Positions 1 to 11,697 of a stretch of 64,000 nt of DNA are shown piece after piece. Positions within the stretch are counted from its first letter, which is position 1. Each line of letters opens with the position of its first letter. Both the position numbers and the translations under genes were made by a program. The notes below the pieces were generated by a model that was not told the origin of the DNA, did no database searches, and worked only from the letters and a program-made list of their open reading frames with translations. The stretch comes from Antedon mediterranea. Lineage: Eukaryota; Echinodermata; Crinoidea; Comatulida; Antedonidae. Where the stretch lies: positions 15,366,932 to 15,430,931 of the forward strand of contig NC_092679.1 of assembly GCF_964355755.1 (NCBI RefSeq), given 5' to 3'.

Positions 1-656
1 CTTCGTTTTCATTTATCCATGGTCCTTCTCGTACTACGTACACCAAGTAGTTCTTATGCATTAGTTTGAACGTCACAAATTTAGTTATATATATATTTGA
101 TTATCGGGGTTTAGATGTCATCCGTACATTTCAGTAAGGGTTTTTTAGTGACAAAATGATTTTTAATTTTTTTTTAAGTTTTCTTTTGATCATTTTAATA
201 TTGCTGTTTTAATAGTTACCCAGTCCGCTTAATACATGTATTATTACGATACCGTTTCTTCGGGGTGTTTAAGAAATTATAATCAAAAGTCAGGAAGGGG
301 TTAATAAAGAGTAGACTAATAGTTATAATTATACCATGTTAATAACTATACCATTTCCACGTTGATGTTAAACCAGACATATACCTATTTTGTGAGAGTG
401 TTGTGGAGTAAAATACTTCATATTTTTAACGATTAGGCTGATTTAAATAAAACTTGGTAGTTAAAAAATTAAGTTCATGGACTGGTTAAAGATGCGGTCA
501 AAGGTCATTCCTCTGACCGGGTTCATGTTCTATTGAACATAATTATATCTAGTTTTAACTGTAATTGTGTTGTAGGCATTATAACTGCTTTAATACCGGT
601 AATAATCATTATCAATATTGTTGTTGTTGTGATCGTTACGCTTATTCTACTCGTAC
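1..656. other. Intron 5 side of SLC17 copy A, no gene
   Basis: No coding signal on either strand. The stretch matches 24464-26553 almost base for base, apart from the 1.48 kb element that sits only in the second copy. It is therefore intron 5 of SLC17 copy A. The junction between bases 328 and 329 is the empty site of the element at 24765-26246. Confidence 0.8.
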
Positions 657-3600
657 CTCTTCAAGCGTTTCGAAACTGTTTATGTATTCACGTTCTGTAT
701 TGGAAATATACGGATCTTTATTTGGATTCTCATAAATGAATAACATCCATATCATTGCTATAAAAACTGAAAACACACCTACAAAAAGAACAATCATGGT
801 TTTAAATGTACGTATCAAACGATATGGTAACTCTCAATTCGATTTTTTTTTTAATTGTCCTTTTTCTTGTTTGTAAATATTTTAAAGTGGAGTACAGCGC
901 TAAGAACGTTATACAAATCTATAGTATTAGTGTTATTAATAATTAAAATTGGACCTTCCGTATCACTCTACAAAAATGATTGAGAAGATATAAAACGTAT
1001 TGCCTAACTAACTAACATAACAAAGATTTGTTGAAATGGTGATAAATTAAACATGGGGCATTCAACCCCTTCATTTTATGAGGCACGTTTTTTTCTTATT
1101 TCGAAGGATAATTTACATTGTTATTTCAAGTTTGCACGTGAAACTAACTAACTAACTAACTGTAACTTACATATCATAGATTCGTTGAAATGGTGATGAA
1201 TTAAACATGGGGCATTCAACCCCTTCATTTAATGAGGCACGTTTTTTTCTTATTTCGAAGGATAATTTACATTGTTATCTCAAGTTTGCACGTGAAACTA
1301 ACTAACTAACTGTAACTTACATATCATAGATTCGTTGAAGTGGTGATGAATCAAACATGGGGCATTCAACCCCTTCATTTTATGAGGCACGTTTTTTTTT
1401 TCTTTTTCGAAGGAAAATTTACATTTCTATCTTGAAAACTAACAATTAAATTGTAGATTTAATGTTTTAAACTCAAGCTTATATAGCACAGTAGATTAAT
1501 TTAATCTATATATACCAGTGTATAATTGTATTTACTGAGAATATAGAAGGTATACTGCCATCCACCAACATCACAGATCCAACTTGACATCTTATTACAG
1601 AATGCTACACTAAGAGGCAATGCTGTAAGAGAAGATTATTATTAATTTGATCAAGAAACTTTTCACTAGGTGAATTTAGTCGCGTGGATCTTTTAGTCTA
1701 TTCGCATGAGTTCACATGAACAAACTTATTTCCCGTTCTCTGATTGGTTGCGAACATTTTGTGCAATTTGAAATGCGCAAGAATTATCTTACGCATTTTG
1801 TAATTGTAGGGCCTAGTTATAACCTATACTAGATGAAAACTTGAATTGGAAAAATATACCTTACCTGAAAATGCAATAGACATTAGTTTACTTCGTTCGT
1901 GTGGAATTATCCAATTTTCTAATAATTCACAGAGAGCTGGGTAGTACACGCCCTTTAAAAAAACAATCCCAAATGTATATACTTCCGATGTGAGCCCGTC
2001 TTGTAGGAGGTGCACGAAAAAGACGCTCTTTATGTCAATTTGAGTTACCGCATTTATTCGAACAAATGCCCCGGAGCGTTTATTGTTCAGGAGGGTTTAT
2101 TTGAGGGAGGCGTTTATTGTGAGGAGGGGTTTATTTTTTTAATGTATTATGGTAACATGTATAATCAAATCCCCTAGATAGGAAAGAATACAACACAATT
2201 GACATCAAGGAGTGATAAAATACAGTAAAATTCAAAATGCTTAGTAAATTGTAGATCAGGTTAATCAAAATATTCTACTATAAAGAGAAGTGTGTTGTAA
2301 TACCATATTGTGCATATGACGGGCGTTTATTCGAGGACATATATAAACGCCTTTATTTTATTTATTTATTTATTTAACAACATATTTATACAAGATTATA
2401 CACAATCAAGTATAAATATACTTGTTTTACATTGTGGTCCTATCGACAAAAACGGATATAAATTTAAATACTTATAGGCTACAATTAATAATAATAATAA
2501 CAATAAAATATATAAACTGGAAGTTAAATGTTATGAAAAGAAATGAGATCTGTATCTAGCTTTAAAGGACATAAACGTGTTTTATATCTGCTGCTGGCAA
2601 GTCATTCCATATTTTTCCGCCTGAAACTTTAAAAGACGAATCCATTTTGCTACGGGTATAATGAGGTATAACAATATTTAAGTTATCTACTCCACGCGTT
2701 GAATGGGTGTGTACATTCCCAATTAGTTCAATTTCATTAGTCAGTCTGGTTGGCGCAAGGCTGTGAATATATTTATAAGATAAGATAAGATAAGATAACT
2801 TTTATTGATCCTCAAAAAGGAAATTCATTGCTCGTCATAATAACAAGAAAACACAATAAAAACAAATATAGCATAAAACCATTCATATAAAAACATCAAA
2901 AAATACAAGATAAAATTATCTTCTTGACTTTCTGTTGTACTGGATGATACCACATTAGACTAGCTAGATAAAAATCTCTTCTCTCTTCAAATGTTTTCCA
3001 GGAAAGATCCTGAATAATGTCATCACCCCTCATGTCAACAAAATCTAAATTTTGGGTAACAATGCGAGCCGCTCTTCTGTGAAGACGCTTCAAAATATTC
3101 TTGTTTTGCTCAGAGGTATTTCCCCAAACAGTTATGGAATAGTCACTACAAGGTTGCATGGTACTCAAAAACAACGTTTCTAATAATGATTTATTTAGAC
3201 ATCCCGCCATTTTACTCAACATTGTAATTTTATACCCAATATTTTTACTGATAGACTAGGTATTCCACGTTAAAATTTCATCTATAATAACTCCCAGATA
3301 TCTTATGCTATCAACTTGTTCAATTTTGGTGGGCCCAATTTTAATATCCAGTATATCTAGTATACACAACAACATCATCATCAAAAATGCTGCAAGTTCC
3401 ATTTATAACAGACTGCGAAATATCATTAATAAATAGAAGAAAAAGGATGGGCCCTAGGACACTTCCTTGCGGAACACCAATGTTAATATCTCTCGTCATA
3501 ATAACAAGAAAACACAATAAAAACAAATATACCCAATACAAATCAGGCACAGTGAAGATATTCCCAAAGCTAAAAAGAAGTATAGAAGACACGATATTCA

Positions 3601-5551
3601 ACATACTTTTCTTCAAAAATAGTTTATACTCTTGTAATAAAAAAACGGTTTCAACATTAAACATGTATAGATACGACAATTATCGGCTGTCACGACAAAC
3701 TTTTGATCGATTTAGTTTGAACTTAGAAGCATAGCACACTCAGTAAGTATTGTTATGGTGCCGCGTTTTATTCAATCAAATTATACATAGGCATATTATT
3801 ATTAAGTATGTCTAATTCTTACTTAGAAATGTAAAAAGCTTCCTTGTATTCACGAGTGTCAAATATTTACGCTGGATAATAAAGTCTGCACATATTCCAG
3901 ATGTTTGAAACATTTTCTATTGTTGCAGTATACAAACTGTTTTCTGTTTTTCAGATAATTTACAAACCACTAAAACCGTATTTATCAAGTTTATATACAA
4001 GAATTGAATGATCGATCGTATCAAAACATTTAGATATATCCAAGAAACAAGCGCCGATCAATTCAGAATCATTAAAACTTTCCAACCAATCATCAATCAC
4101 TCTGTGTAAGCACGTTACAGTGGAATGGTTTTTCAAAAACGCAAATTGGTCCACATTAATTAAATCATAAGACTCAAGAAAGGTAATTATTTGTTCCTGA
4201 ACAACTCTCTCAATAATTTATGCAATATGACCGACAACAGAAATTGGTCCGTAGTTGTTCATACTCTCTTTACTACCCTTTCCCTTATAGATTGGGGTCT
4301 TCCTTGCAACTTACCAGTCACCTTTCCATTCGAGGGGTACGTTTATTCAAAGCGGGGCGTTTATTCGAATAAAAGCGGTAATGAAGATTCAGGGCCGGTG
4401 CACACTGAATATTTTCACAGGAAACGTCATATCGAAGATTTTCAATAAGATTTAAATATTAAATTTACCTATACGGCATTAGCATTGTAAGGGTTGCTTA
4501 CACATTTTATCTGATATGTTGTGTATTTTGTTTGATTCTAGCCCACTCACTTGAGTCTTTTCGAAAGAATGTATTTGTTTTAACTTCCAGTACGTTTATT
4601 TTATTTTATAGTATAAGACAGTTAATGTAAAAAGCTGTAAAAATTATAAGATACTAACCTGTACACAACCATCTAAAATTCGAATACAAAGTAATAAATA
4701 ATAGTTAAACCCCGCAGCCCATGGTATCAATGCAGTAAGTAAACCTGAGCATAGAAGAACTCCAACCATGGATCGTTTTCCACCAATCTGGCGAGCTAAC
4801 CAACCTCCTGGTATTGACGTTACAGCATAGCCGTAATAAAATGCAGCCAGTACTGTTTGTTTTTGTCGTTCATTCCAGTCATATCTATGTATCTGTTGTA
4901 CAGATAAGTCAATAAGTGAATTCGAGAAGAAAACAATGTTTTTTTTCAGTAGTAGCATCCCTACCCACCTTTCAAGTTCGCCATGTGCATAAAGCCTATA
5001 TAAAAGCATTTTTGTCATTGTCTTTTGACTAAATAAAGCAAGTGTCGTATAGATCGGGCCCTCACTTTAGTGAGTCGAAAATATGACATAAATTCATTAC
5101 TTTGATATTGCCCCTCACCACCCTATTTTCTGTACTATATTATATATTATATATCAGCAAATTATAATAAAATACTCTGTCACATTATGTATCAATGTTG
5201 CGCGTGATGTTTAGGTTTGGTTAGGTCTCACTGTATGGTATAGGTGTCATATCATAATATATATGTGAAACTGTATTATAACCTTTGTTATTATACAGGG
5301 CACAAATACATACAGTACCGAGGAATCGGCTACCTTTGCTCATTCGTTGTATAATAGTGATTAGACCTACTTACCTCTGTCACAAGTTCATCTGTTTTGT
5401 GATTAGACCTCATATTATCAGTTAAATTCTGATATTCTGTCAAATTCTCTCTTCTAACCATTTCGATAATTGCAAAACTAAGATTAATTCGTAGAGACAA
5501 TATACAAATACCAGCCAAACAGCACATACTAGCCACAATATACCGCTTCAT
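657..5551 (-). CDS. SLC17-family transporter, copy A (exons 1-5, partial)
   Basis: Partial gene for a multi-pass organic-anion transporter of the SLC17 (sialin / VGLUT / NPT) branch of the major facilitator superfamily, cut by the left edge. Exons: 1, 5375-5551 (ATG at 5551); 2, 4659-4892; 3, 1865-1952; 4, 1536-1622; 5, 657-778. All have GT/AG borders and compatible phases (0, 0, 1, 1, 0). Exon 1 gives TM1 and a luminal loop with two NLT glycosylation sequons. Exon 2 carries the MFS loop motif GGWLARQIGGKR. Exons 2-3 join as RILDGCVQGVYYPA and then HERSKLMS, as in SLC17 TM4 and the following loop. Family members have GEG where this reads VQG. Intron 2 holds a LINE with a patch of SLC17 DNA. 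Substrate cannot be told. The call as SLC17 is firm; orthology to sialin itself is not. Confidence 0.85.
1025..1435. repeat. Tandem repeat, three units of about 133 bp
   Basis: Three near-identical units in intron 4 of SLC17 copy A. Each contains CATGGGGCATTCAACCCC, an ATGAGGCACG stretch and a (CTAA)n run. Copy B has only part of one unit (26925-26970), so the array grew after the gene duplication or was lost from B. Confidence 0.85.
2778..2952 (-). mobile_element. Short retroelement 3' tail with (GATAA)n
   Basis: 175 bp insert that splits the LINE coding sequence between FYLASLM and YKYIHSLAP. It ends, read on the minus strand, in (TTATC)n after a conserved-looking stretch around 2800-2835. 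It looks like a truncated LINE or SINE 3' end; the family is not recognised. A 40 bp piece of it recurs at 3490-3530. Confidence 0.6.
3490..3911 (-). other. Patch of SLC17 exon 8/intron 7/exon 7 DNA inside a LINE
   Basis: Bases 3531-3911 match 23322-23740: part of SLC17 exon 8, all of the short intron 7 and part of exon 7, in unspliced form. A 40 bp piece identical to 2831-2871 sits at its left edge. The LINE reading resumes on both sides (NYLKNRKQF on the right, DINIGVPQG on the left). Because the intron is present this was copied as DNA, not as mRNA. Confidence 0.8.
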
Positions 5552-5765
5552 GTTGATACTGTTACTGCAGTACTTCCTTCTATATCGGCAATTTAAAACT
5601 TAGCTTTTTCAAGTGCCATGAACCGTGGTTATTCTTTGATCACCACTAATACAATAAAAGGCAAGAAATACCTCTTAGTTGAATTCTAAAGAAAGGATTA
5701 AGCTACTGACGTACAGCGATAGCCTATTGTTATTGTAAACACGTCTTTCATTTTTTCTGCTCATT

Positions 5766-6484
5766 TTTAATCGCGTGGACGCGACTCTATAGTTCACTAT
5801 GTCTGTCGGTCGGTCGGTCTGTCGGTCGGTCTGTCTGTCTGTCGGTCCGGTATCACTATGCGTTTTATCGCTTTCTGACCGTATCTTGATATCAGTTTAA
5901 TCTAGCTAAGTCAATTGTTCACAGTATATTCCTTATGGCCAGGAATCGATGTGGTTATGTTTTGACGGTGCGCAATAAAAAATTACGCGGTCTACGCACG
6001 ATTTAACTAAATCACGTTTGTAATCATATCTTCACAACCATGAATCACAATTAAATAAAATTTGGTACTCATAAATTTCAGGGCATAAATCATCATATGG
6101 CAATACAATTACGTGCGTAGCGCATGTAACGCATACGTACGCGCGCTTAACATTTTCAAAATTTATTTTCGATAAAATAAGAGTACGTTTCAGGCAATTT
6201 TAAGCGTTTACAAAATTGCCATGAGTGCGCAGAATTTTGCGTTAAATGTTATTGCGCACTCTTTTTGCCCAATTTCTGTTTTCTTGACTTACTTTTCAAC
6301 TCGAAATTACGTTATACGAGCACGTCAAAAGTGACAGGCTACGCACGTGTAAATTAAAAAAAAAAAATGTTTTTAAACATTTCAACATTTTTAAACATGT
6401 TCAGTAATTTCGGTCAGTTGGTAGGTTGGTCGGTCGGTCGGTAAACAATAATGAGCACGCGACTACAGCCATCTATATGGCCTT
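5766..6484. mobile_element. Insertion bounded by GGTC microsatellites
   Basis: About 719 bp in the flank upstream of SLC17 copy A and absent from the matching flank of copy B (33440-33480), where TGCTCATT runs straight into GTTTGTGTC. It has (GTCG/GTCT)n near the left end and (GGTC)n near the right end, and an ACGCGACT motif at both. A small hairpin TCGCG/CGCGA lies at the left end. No coding capacity. Superfamily unknown. Confidence 0.65.
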
Positions 6485-6772
6485 GTTTGTGTCTCGCAGA
6501 TCTCTAAAACGGCGAAAGCAGTTCAGCTGTAACTCGACCACTAGGTGCCCGTATATTAGAGCACGTTTCAGGACATTTTAAGTATTTCACACGCGGCTTA
6601 GAAAGACCGTGTTTGCACTTAATATGTGTACATATATATATATACCTTTTATGATAAGTACCTTTCATTACAACACGTTAAACTTTTATAATCGTGTGCT
6701 TGAAAATGGATAATTGTATACATGTATGTGTAAAAATATGCCTATTTTGAATCTATTATAGCTCTCCGGGAT

Positions 6773-7139
6773 GCATTTTTTTTCCTATGAGACTAATGCA
6801 GAAATCATGAATAATTCATTACCTTAATTTTATGACATAATATGGGACATTATAGAGGGCGCTATATTATAAGCATGGAGAGAAATCAAATATCTTGTGT
6901 AAACAGCGTTTGCCAACCGAATTGTTTGGTTTAGTAGTAACGGCTTTAACCTATAACACTGGTTCGAGGTGTATCAAGAACATGATTTTTTTTAATTTAA
7001 TAGTTGAGAGAGATTATTTAGAGGGTTAGGTTTAGTATATTTAGGACGCAGATCAGCTATCTTGCAATTCTTTATAATAGAAAATAATTAGGTAATGAAT
7101 TATTCATGATTTCTGCCTTAACCTCGTAGGAAAAAATGC
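6773..7139. mobile_element. MITE with 9-bp TSD (MULE-type)
   Basis: 367 bp non-autonomous DNA element. Inverted terminal repeats of about 55 bp begin GCATTTTTT and share AATCATGAATAATTCATTAC. Both sides carry the perfect 9-bp duplication CTCCGGGAT (6764-6772 and 7140-7148). A 9-bp duplication is the known signature of Mutator-like elements; the assignment is by that alone. Confidence 0.8.
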
Positions 7140-7148
7140 CTCCGGGAT

Positions 7149-7430
7149 GGCTGACTATCCCCTATTTTTTTTAACTTATTAAAAGTTAATGAGTTGTAGA
7201 TATGAATTCATGTACAATTTAGACCGTAAGTTTGCTATATGACGTCATCATAGGTTAATCTGAATTTTTAAAATAGTATTTTTATCTCTTTCGGCACAGT
7301 TCTTTACATTCAATAGAGCGCATATCGCGTAAACGATGATCAATTTCTTCCAATTTTCAATATGTTATTACTAAAACAATTCTCCATCAGACATAAACAA
7401 GAAAAATAAATATACTGTACATTAAAATTT
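7149..7430. other. Intergenic, upstream of SLC17 copy A
   Basis: No gene seen. Part of it (about 7355-7400) matches 34215-34260 upstream of copy B, showing that the duplicated unit extends this far. Confidence 0.6.
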
Positions 7431-7564
7431 ATCTAGTATTTTAAATATATTTATCAAGGTTTTAATTTATTTTAAGCAATATATACAATAGTATTAATTT
7501 AAATGAATTTATTTATTTACTTATAAAAATCCTATATAAAAAAAATTATTTCGAGTTAAGCAGA

Positions 7565-8560
7565 TTAACAATATACGGTTTTGCATTTAGGCACTTCAAG
7601 ATTTCCACCATTGGATCTAAGGTTTAATTTTCGCTTGCGGCAAGGAGGGAGCATATCCCTGTGCAAAGCCGATTTTATGAGACCCTGACCAAAGGAAAGG
7701 ACCAGACTTTTCCTCCTTGCCGCAAGCAAAAGGAGTTGCGTCTCCTCTAAAGCTAAATCGTACGATATATAATTTTTTCCCAGGATAGTTCTTAGAGCTC
7801 TTTTTTGAACAGCTTCAATTTTATGTGCTAATTTTTTAGTAATTGCACCATGCCACACAGGGCATGCATACTCAAGAATAGGTCTAATATAGCAACAGAA
7901 CACCTTGATCAGGTCATCCACAGACGCGCGAGACCTCCTCATCACAAATAAGGCAAACATCTTTCGAGATGCCTTAGAGACTATGTCTGCGACATGCATG
8001 TCCCATTTCATATTATCTTGAATAGTAACCCCTAACAATTTGAGGTTGCCAACACATTCAAGGATAGTATTGTTGAGGGTGAATGGCTGGAACTCACTAG
8101 CATTACGCAAAAAATTAATTGTCATAACATGGCATTTAGACGGTTTAGGCAACATATTGTTAGCTTTACACCAGTCATCCAAATCATCAAGGGAGACCTG
8201 TAAATAGGAATTATTGTTTTTTTTCACGACTTCACCTAGAGTGAGATCATCCACATACTTCCATCTTCTGCAGCTTCCTAGACTGGCATCATTAATTAGG
8301 ACCAGAAATAAAACTGGGCCCAATTTAGTGCCCTGGGGCACGCCGCAGGTGATCTTTCTTGTACCCGAGATGGTCTTACCCACTCTGGTATTGATGCCTC
8401 TATTAGTAAGGAAGCTGCAGATAATGGGTATTATGGATGATCTCACTCCGATATCTATTAATTTGTTAATAATTATAGTATGATCAACCCGATCAAAGGC
8501 TTTAGTAAAATCAACCGCGCATAAATTAACATAACAATGTTTACCATCAGTATCCTTCAT
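7565..8560 (-). pseudogene. LINE reverse transcriptase, C-terminal two thirds
   Basis: Open for 331 codons. Shows DFTKAFDRVDH (palm A), CGVPQGTKLGPVLF (B), KYVDDLTLGE (catalytic YVDD, C), KLLGVTIQDNMKW, RPILEYACPVWHG and a thumb/C-terminal helix region. The YVDD-L-T-L-G variant differs from the FADD/YADD of the other LINEs here, so this is a separate lineage. Upstream RT block at 8585-8827 (VVPVPKIKG, DLRPISLTP) lies in another frame. Confidence 0.8.
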
Positions 8561-9407
8561 TCAATACAGAATCAATTAAACTAATTAGGTAATGGGTGGT
8601 GGATGCACCCTTGCGGTTCCGAATTGTCGACTATCAAGCTTAACGCTAATGTCCTCTATGATCCAATTAACTAAAAAAGTCTCAAAAGTTCTTGCTAATA
8701 AGGGTGTAAGTGAAATAGGACGCAAATCGTTACAGGTATTAGCTCCTTTGATTTTAGGGACAGGTACTACTGTCGCATGCTTCCACCTATCAGGGAAAGT
8801 ACCTGCTTTTAGGGCGCAGTTAAACACATTGGTTATAGGGGGCGCTAGTTCAAAAGCACATTCTCTTAGAAGTTTAGCAGGTCTTCTGGATGTCCTGCCT
8901 TTTTGGGTTTTATTGATTGTAGCAATCTCTGGACCTGTCCAGGATAGATTTCAGGAGGCGGCTGCGAGGATGGAAGATATGCAGGCAAGTTGTTTTGGTC
9001 CAGAGCAGGTAATTGGCAACAGACATCCGCAAAGTGCTGATTAATTGATTCAGCAGTTTCCTCTTCGTTAAGACCTGGAATGCTAAATGACTGCTTCTGA
9101 TTAAGATTACAAAGTTTTCCAACATTCTTGTGCCATTTGGAGGAGTCCGAATTGTGAAGGCCAGAAATCGCGTCTTGGTAGTAAGATTTTTTCGCGTCCA
9201 TAATCGCTTTTTGTACACCATTTCAAAGTTTTTTCCACTTGCTAGATTTTCCAAATTTAACATATGCTTTTTGTCGTTGCTTTATGAGTTGTTTCACTCT
9301 TTTCGTAAGCCATGGGCTCCTCATCAGTACTCCTCATTTTCAGCAACTCAGTCGGGAAATTACTATAATAGGCATTTTGTAGAGTAGTAGCTAGCATCGC
9401 AGTTTTA

Positions 9408-10229
9408 TCATTTGTATCCATAAGGTCGCCTCATGGACGAGTCCTTCATAGGTCTAATCTTTACCGCGAAATGATCATTTTTAGGTAAACAAGTTATCAT
9501 TAACACCGAGACGTGATCACTGCACCCAATGGGTGCTTTCCGTACTATATCATCATATAATTCAGGGTAATTCATAAAAATTTTGTCAAGTGTAGAATCT
9601 TTCCGTGTATGAAAATTAACTACTTGAGCTAGGCCAAGATTGTCACAAAGCTCATTAGTATTAAGGTCGTTGAAGTCACCTAGAATTATAATTGGAACTT
9701 CATGGTTGGCACTGCGTATCCTGTCGACTGTTTCAATCACATGCGATACAAGTTGTCCAGCTCCAGCCGCTGCGGGTGGATAATATATCGCACCAACATA
9801 TAAGTGTTTCAAGCGCCTGATGTTATTGGGTATTGTAATACAACACCAAAGACACTCAAAATTACACTGATCATGGTGTTCAGTGTGATTCATAGTTAGC
9901 CTGTCAACTGAGTACACAGATACTCCACCACCTTTCCTTCCAACACGCATCTTATTGAAATGTTGATATCCAGGAATAGTTGCTAAATTTTCAGTTTCGG
10001 CATTTAACCACGTCTCAGTTACAACTGCCAAGTCAATTTTGTATTTGCTAAGGGTAGCCTCAAATTCATCCACTTTGTTTCTAATTGACCTTACATTGGT
10101 TAACAAAATCTTGGGGCACGAAAAAACGTTTATGTTCATGTACTTAGTATTCTCAATAGTTATAAGATTGCTCATTACTCGGCCTCTTATTTTACTAGCT
10201 TTACTAGAGTAAGGTGTGTTAATAATCAC
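9408..10229 (-). pseudogene. LINE apurinic-type endonuclease domain
   Basis: 273 codons with the exonuclease-endonuclease-phosphatase signature: LLTNVRSIRNK, VVTETWLN, GRKGGGVSVY, YVGAIYYPP, ILGDFNDLN and GCSDHVSV in the usual order. All expected catalytic positions (N, E, D, N, D, H) can be seen. It nicks target DNA to prime reverse transcription. It is in frame from a Met but cut off from the RT by stops between 8828 and 9400. Confidence 0.8.
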
Positions 10230-10300
10230 CGATATTTTTCTTCTTAATTTCCTACCTCCTCGCTTGCGATGTCTCCGTTTACAAAATGGCGACTTGGTCT

Positions 10301-11032
10301 TGGCCCTTCACTGTTTAATTCGCTATTGAATGCGATGACGTCGGGAGGAGGTATGCCTCGGTTCGCGAATCGAAGTGCGACGCGATCCTGGGCTGAATAT
10401 CGAAGATAGCACATCGTGGCTCAGGACAGAATTTTCACTATAGTGCTCAAAAAAGAACCAAAAACTTATTCAAACGTAAGTCGTACGGGTTGCACAACAA
10501 GAACAATACAAAATCACATAAACAATCAATCAAAAACGAGACAAAATCAGCAAAACTGCCAACACACGTAGAGCAAAAAAAAAGGGAATGGAGTCGCAGA
10601 TGAACAGCGCCACCAAAACAATTTGAGGTATGTAATAGAACATTTTTACCAAATGTAACCGGAAATGCTATTTTTCTGCACTATTGACCCTTGGTCTTGA
10701 CTCGCACTTATCTAAAAAACGACTGATTATAGAAATTTAAAAAATGGTCTCAAATTGCTCAGACCATACATATTTATATATATATATATATTTTTTAATG
10801 CAACATTTTGTTAGAAAATGACCGGAAGTAAAGTTATTGACCTTTGACCTAATAAACATGAATTTGAGCATGTATCGGCAATTGTTTGTGGTAGGAATTA
10901 CAAAATGAGTTTATACATACTATTATCATTCGAATATTTAATTTCTAATTCACATATTTAGTTTTTATATATAGTATATTCTCAACGCAAATGGCACCGT
11001 TCCGGTTTGTTTGTTCTTCCAGCAGAGACTGA
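10301..11032. other. No gene seen
   Basis: AT-rich non-coding DNA with a short (TA)n run near 10770. Nothing supported beyond a possible LINE 5' UTR at its left edge. Confidence 0.5.
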
Positions 11033-11697
11033 GAATCCAAACAAAATGATTATGTTTGTGTATTCCGACACACTCTACTACTAGTTAATCTGGTTGGAGT
11101 TGTCATATCGTTAGTTGGAATGTTTTTTACCTTTACAATACGATGTGTTGTACTTGAACTACAAACACATAGTCAAAAGATGATTATGAACCTGTCCTTT
11201 TCTCTCTTTTTCGCCCAATTGTTAACTCTTTTCCAAGAATACTTCATTCACAATACAGCAGCATGCAGTTTAGTTGCGGCAACCCTCCACTACATCTGGT
11301 TGGTAGCATTTCTCTGGATGAATTCAATGGCAATCGACCTGTTCCGTGTTTTTCATTCTGTTCAACTTACCAGTCAAGATAAAAATCACAACCGAATTAC
11401 GTACAGAAGATACTTTTTGTACAGCTGGTTCACTCCTGCTGTTCTAGTTAGTATTCTCATTGATATCCAATATTCAGATTCATAGTTTCTGTATGGCGAT
11501 GAATCCGTTTGTTGGATCAGTGATGATAAAATGATGGTTTTTGGTTTACCGGTTGCCTTGGTGATTTGTGTAAATTTTATTTTATTTATCTGCATCATAA
11601 ATGGAATTTGAAAGGCAAGATTTTCGACCACATTTTTGTACATCCAGATCAATCAAAACGAAAGCAAATATCCGCAGATGCAAAGATATATATCAGG
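11033..11697 (+). pseudogene. Adhesion-GPCR seven-helix fragment, decayed exon
   Basis: Translation resembles TM1-TM5 of family B2 (adhesion) receptors: VNLVGVVISLVGMFFTF, QKMIMNLSFSLFFAQLL, AACSLVAATLHYIWLVAFLW, MNSMAIDLFRVF, QYSDS and then, past a TAG at 11483, DESVCWISDDKMMVFGLPVA. A TGA near 11608 and one frameshift follow before HPDQSKRKQISADAKIYIR and a good GTAAGT donor at 11698. A TTCTTCCAG acceptor precedes the exon. Two stops and a frameshift argue for a pseudogene. A source gene elsewhere is likely; no other exon of it is seen in the window. Confidence 0.75.

Larger units (their letters stand above)
2357..4329 (-). mobile_element. 5'-truncated CR1/Jockey-type LINE, decayed
   Basis: Minus-strand reverse transcriptase remnant in intron 2 of SLC17 copy A. 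Pieces in order: NNYGPISVVG and DISKCFDTIDHS (RT blocks, 3960-4329), GVPQGSVLGPILF (about 3400-3480), WGNTSEQNKN and HRRAARIVT (2953-3222), and a C-terminal KIWNDLPAADIK block (about 2600). It ends in an (ATAA)n tail at 2357. The FADD box is damaged to FDDD. Copy B has the uninterrupted sequence near 27955, so this is an insertion after duplication. It contains two foreign inserts (2778-2952 and 3490-3911). Confidence 0.8.
7430..10300 (-). mobile_element. CR1/L2-type LINE, nearly full ORF2 but broken
   Basis: Minus-strand non-LTR retrotransposon. In 5' to 3' order: endonuclease (9408-10229), linker (8866-9387), RT palm start (8585-8827), RT core to C-terminus (7565-8560), then an AT-rich 3' UTR to about 7430. 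Stops and frameshifts separate the blocks, so it is dead. A GC-richer stretch at 10240-10450 may be its 5' UTR; the exact 5' end is not seen. Confidence 0.8.

Noticed and set aside
533-739. Plus-strand hydrophobic ORF (also 26451-26636)
   Set aside because: It is the antisense shadow of SLC17 exon 5 and its donor region.
3531-3911. Processed (retrotransposed) SLC17 copy
   Set aside because: Intron 7 is still present between the exon pieces, so mRNA was not the template.
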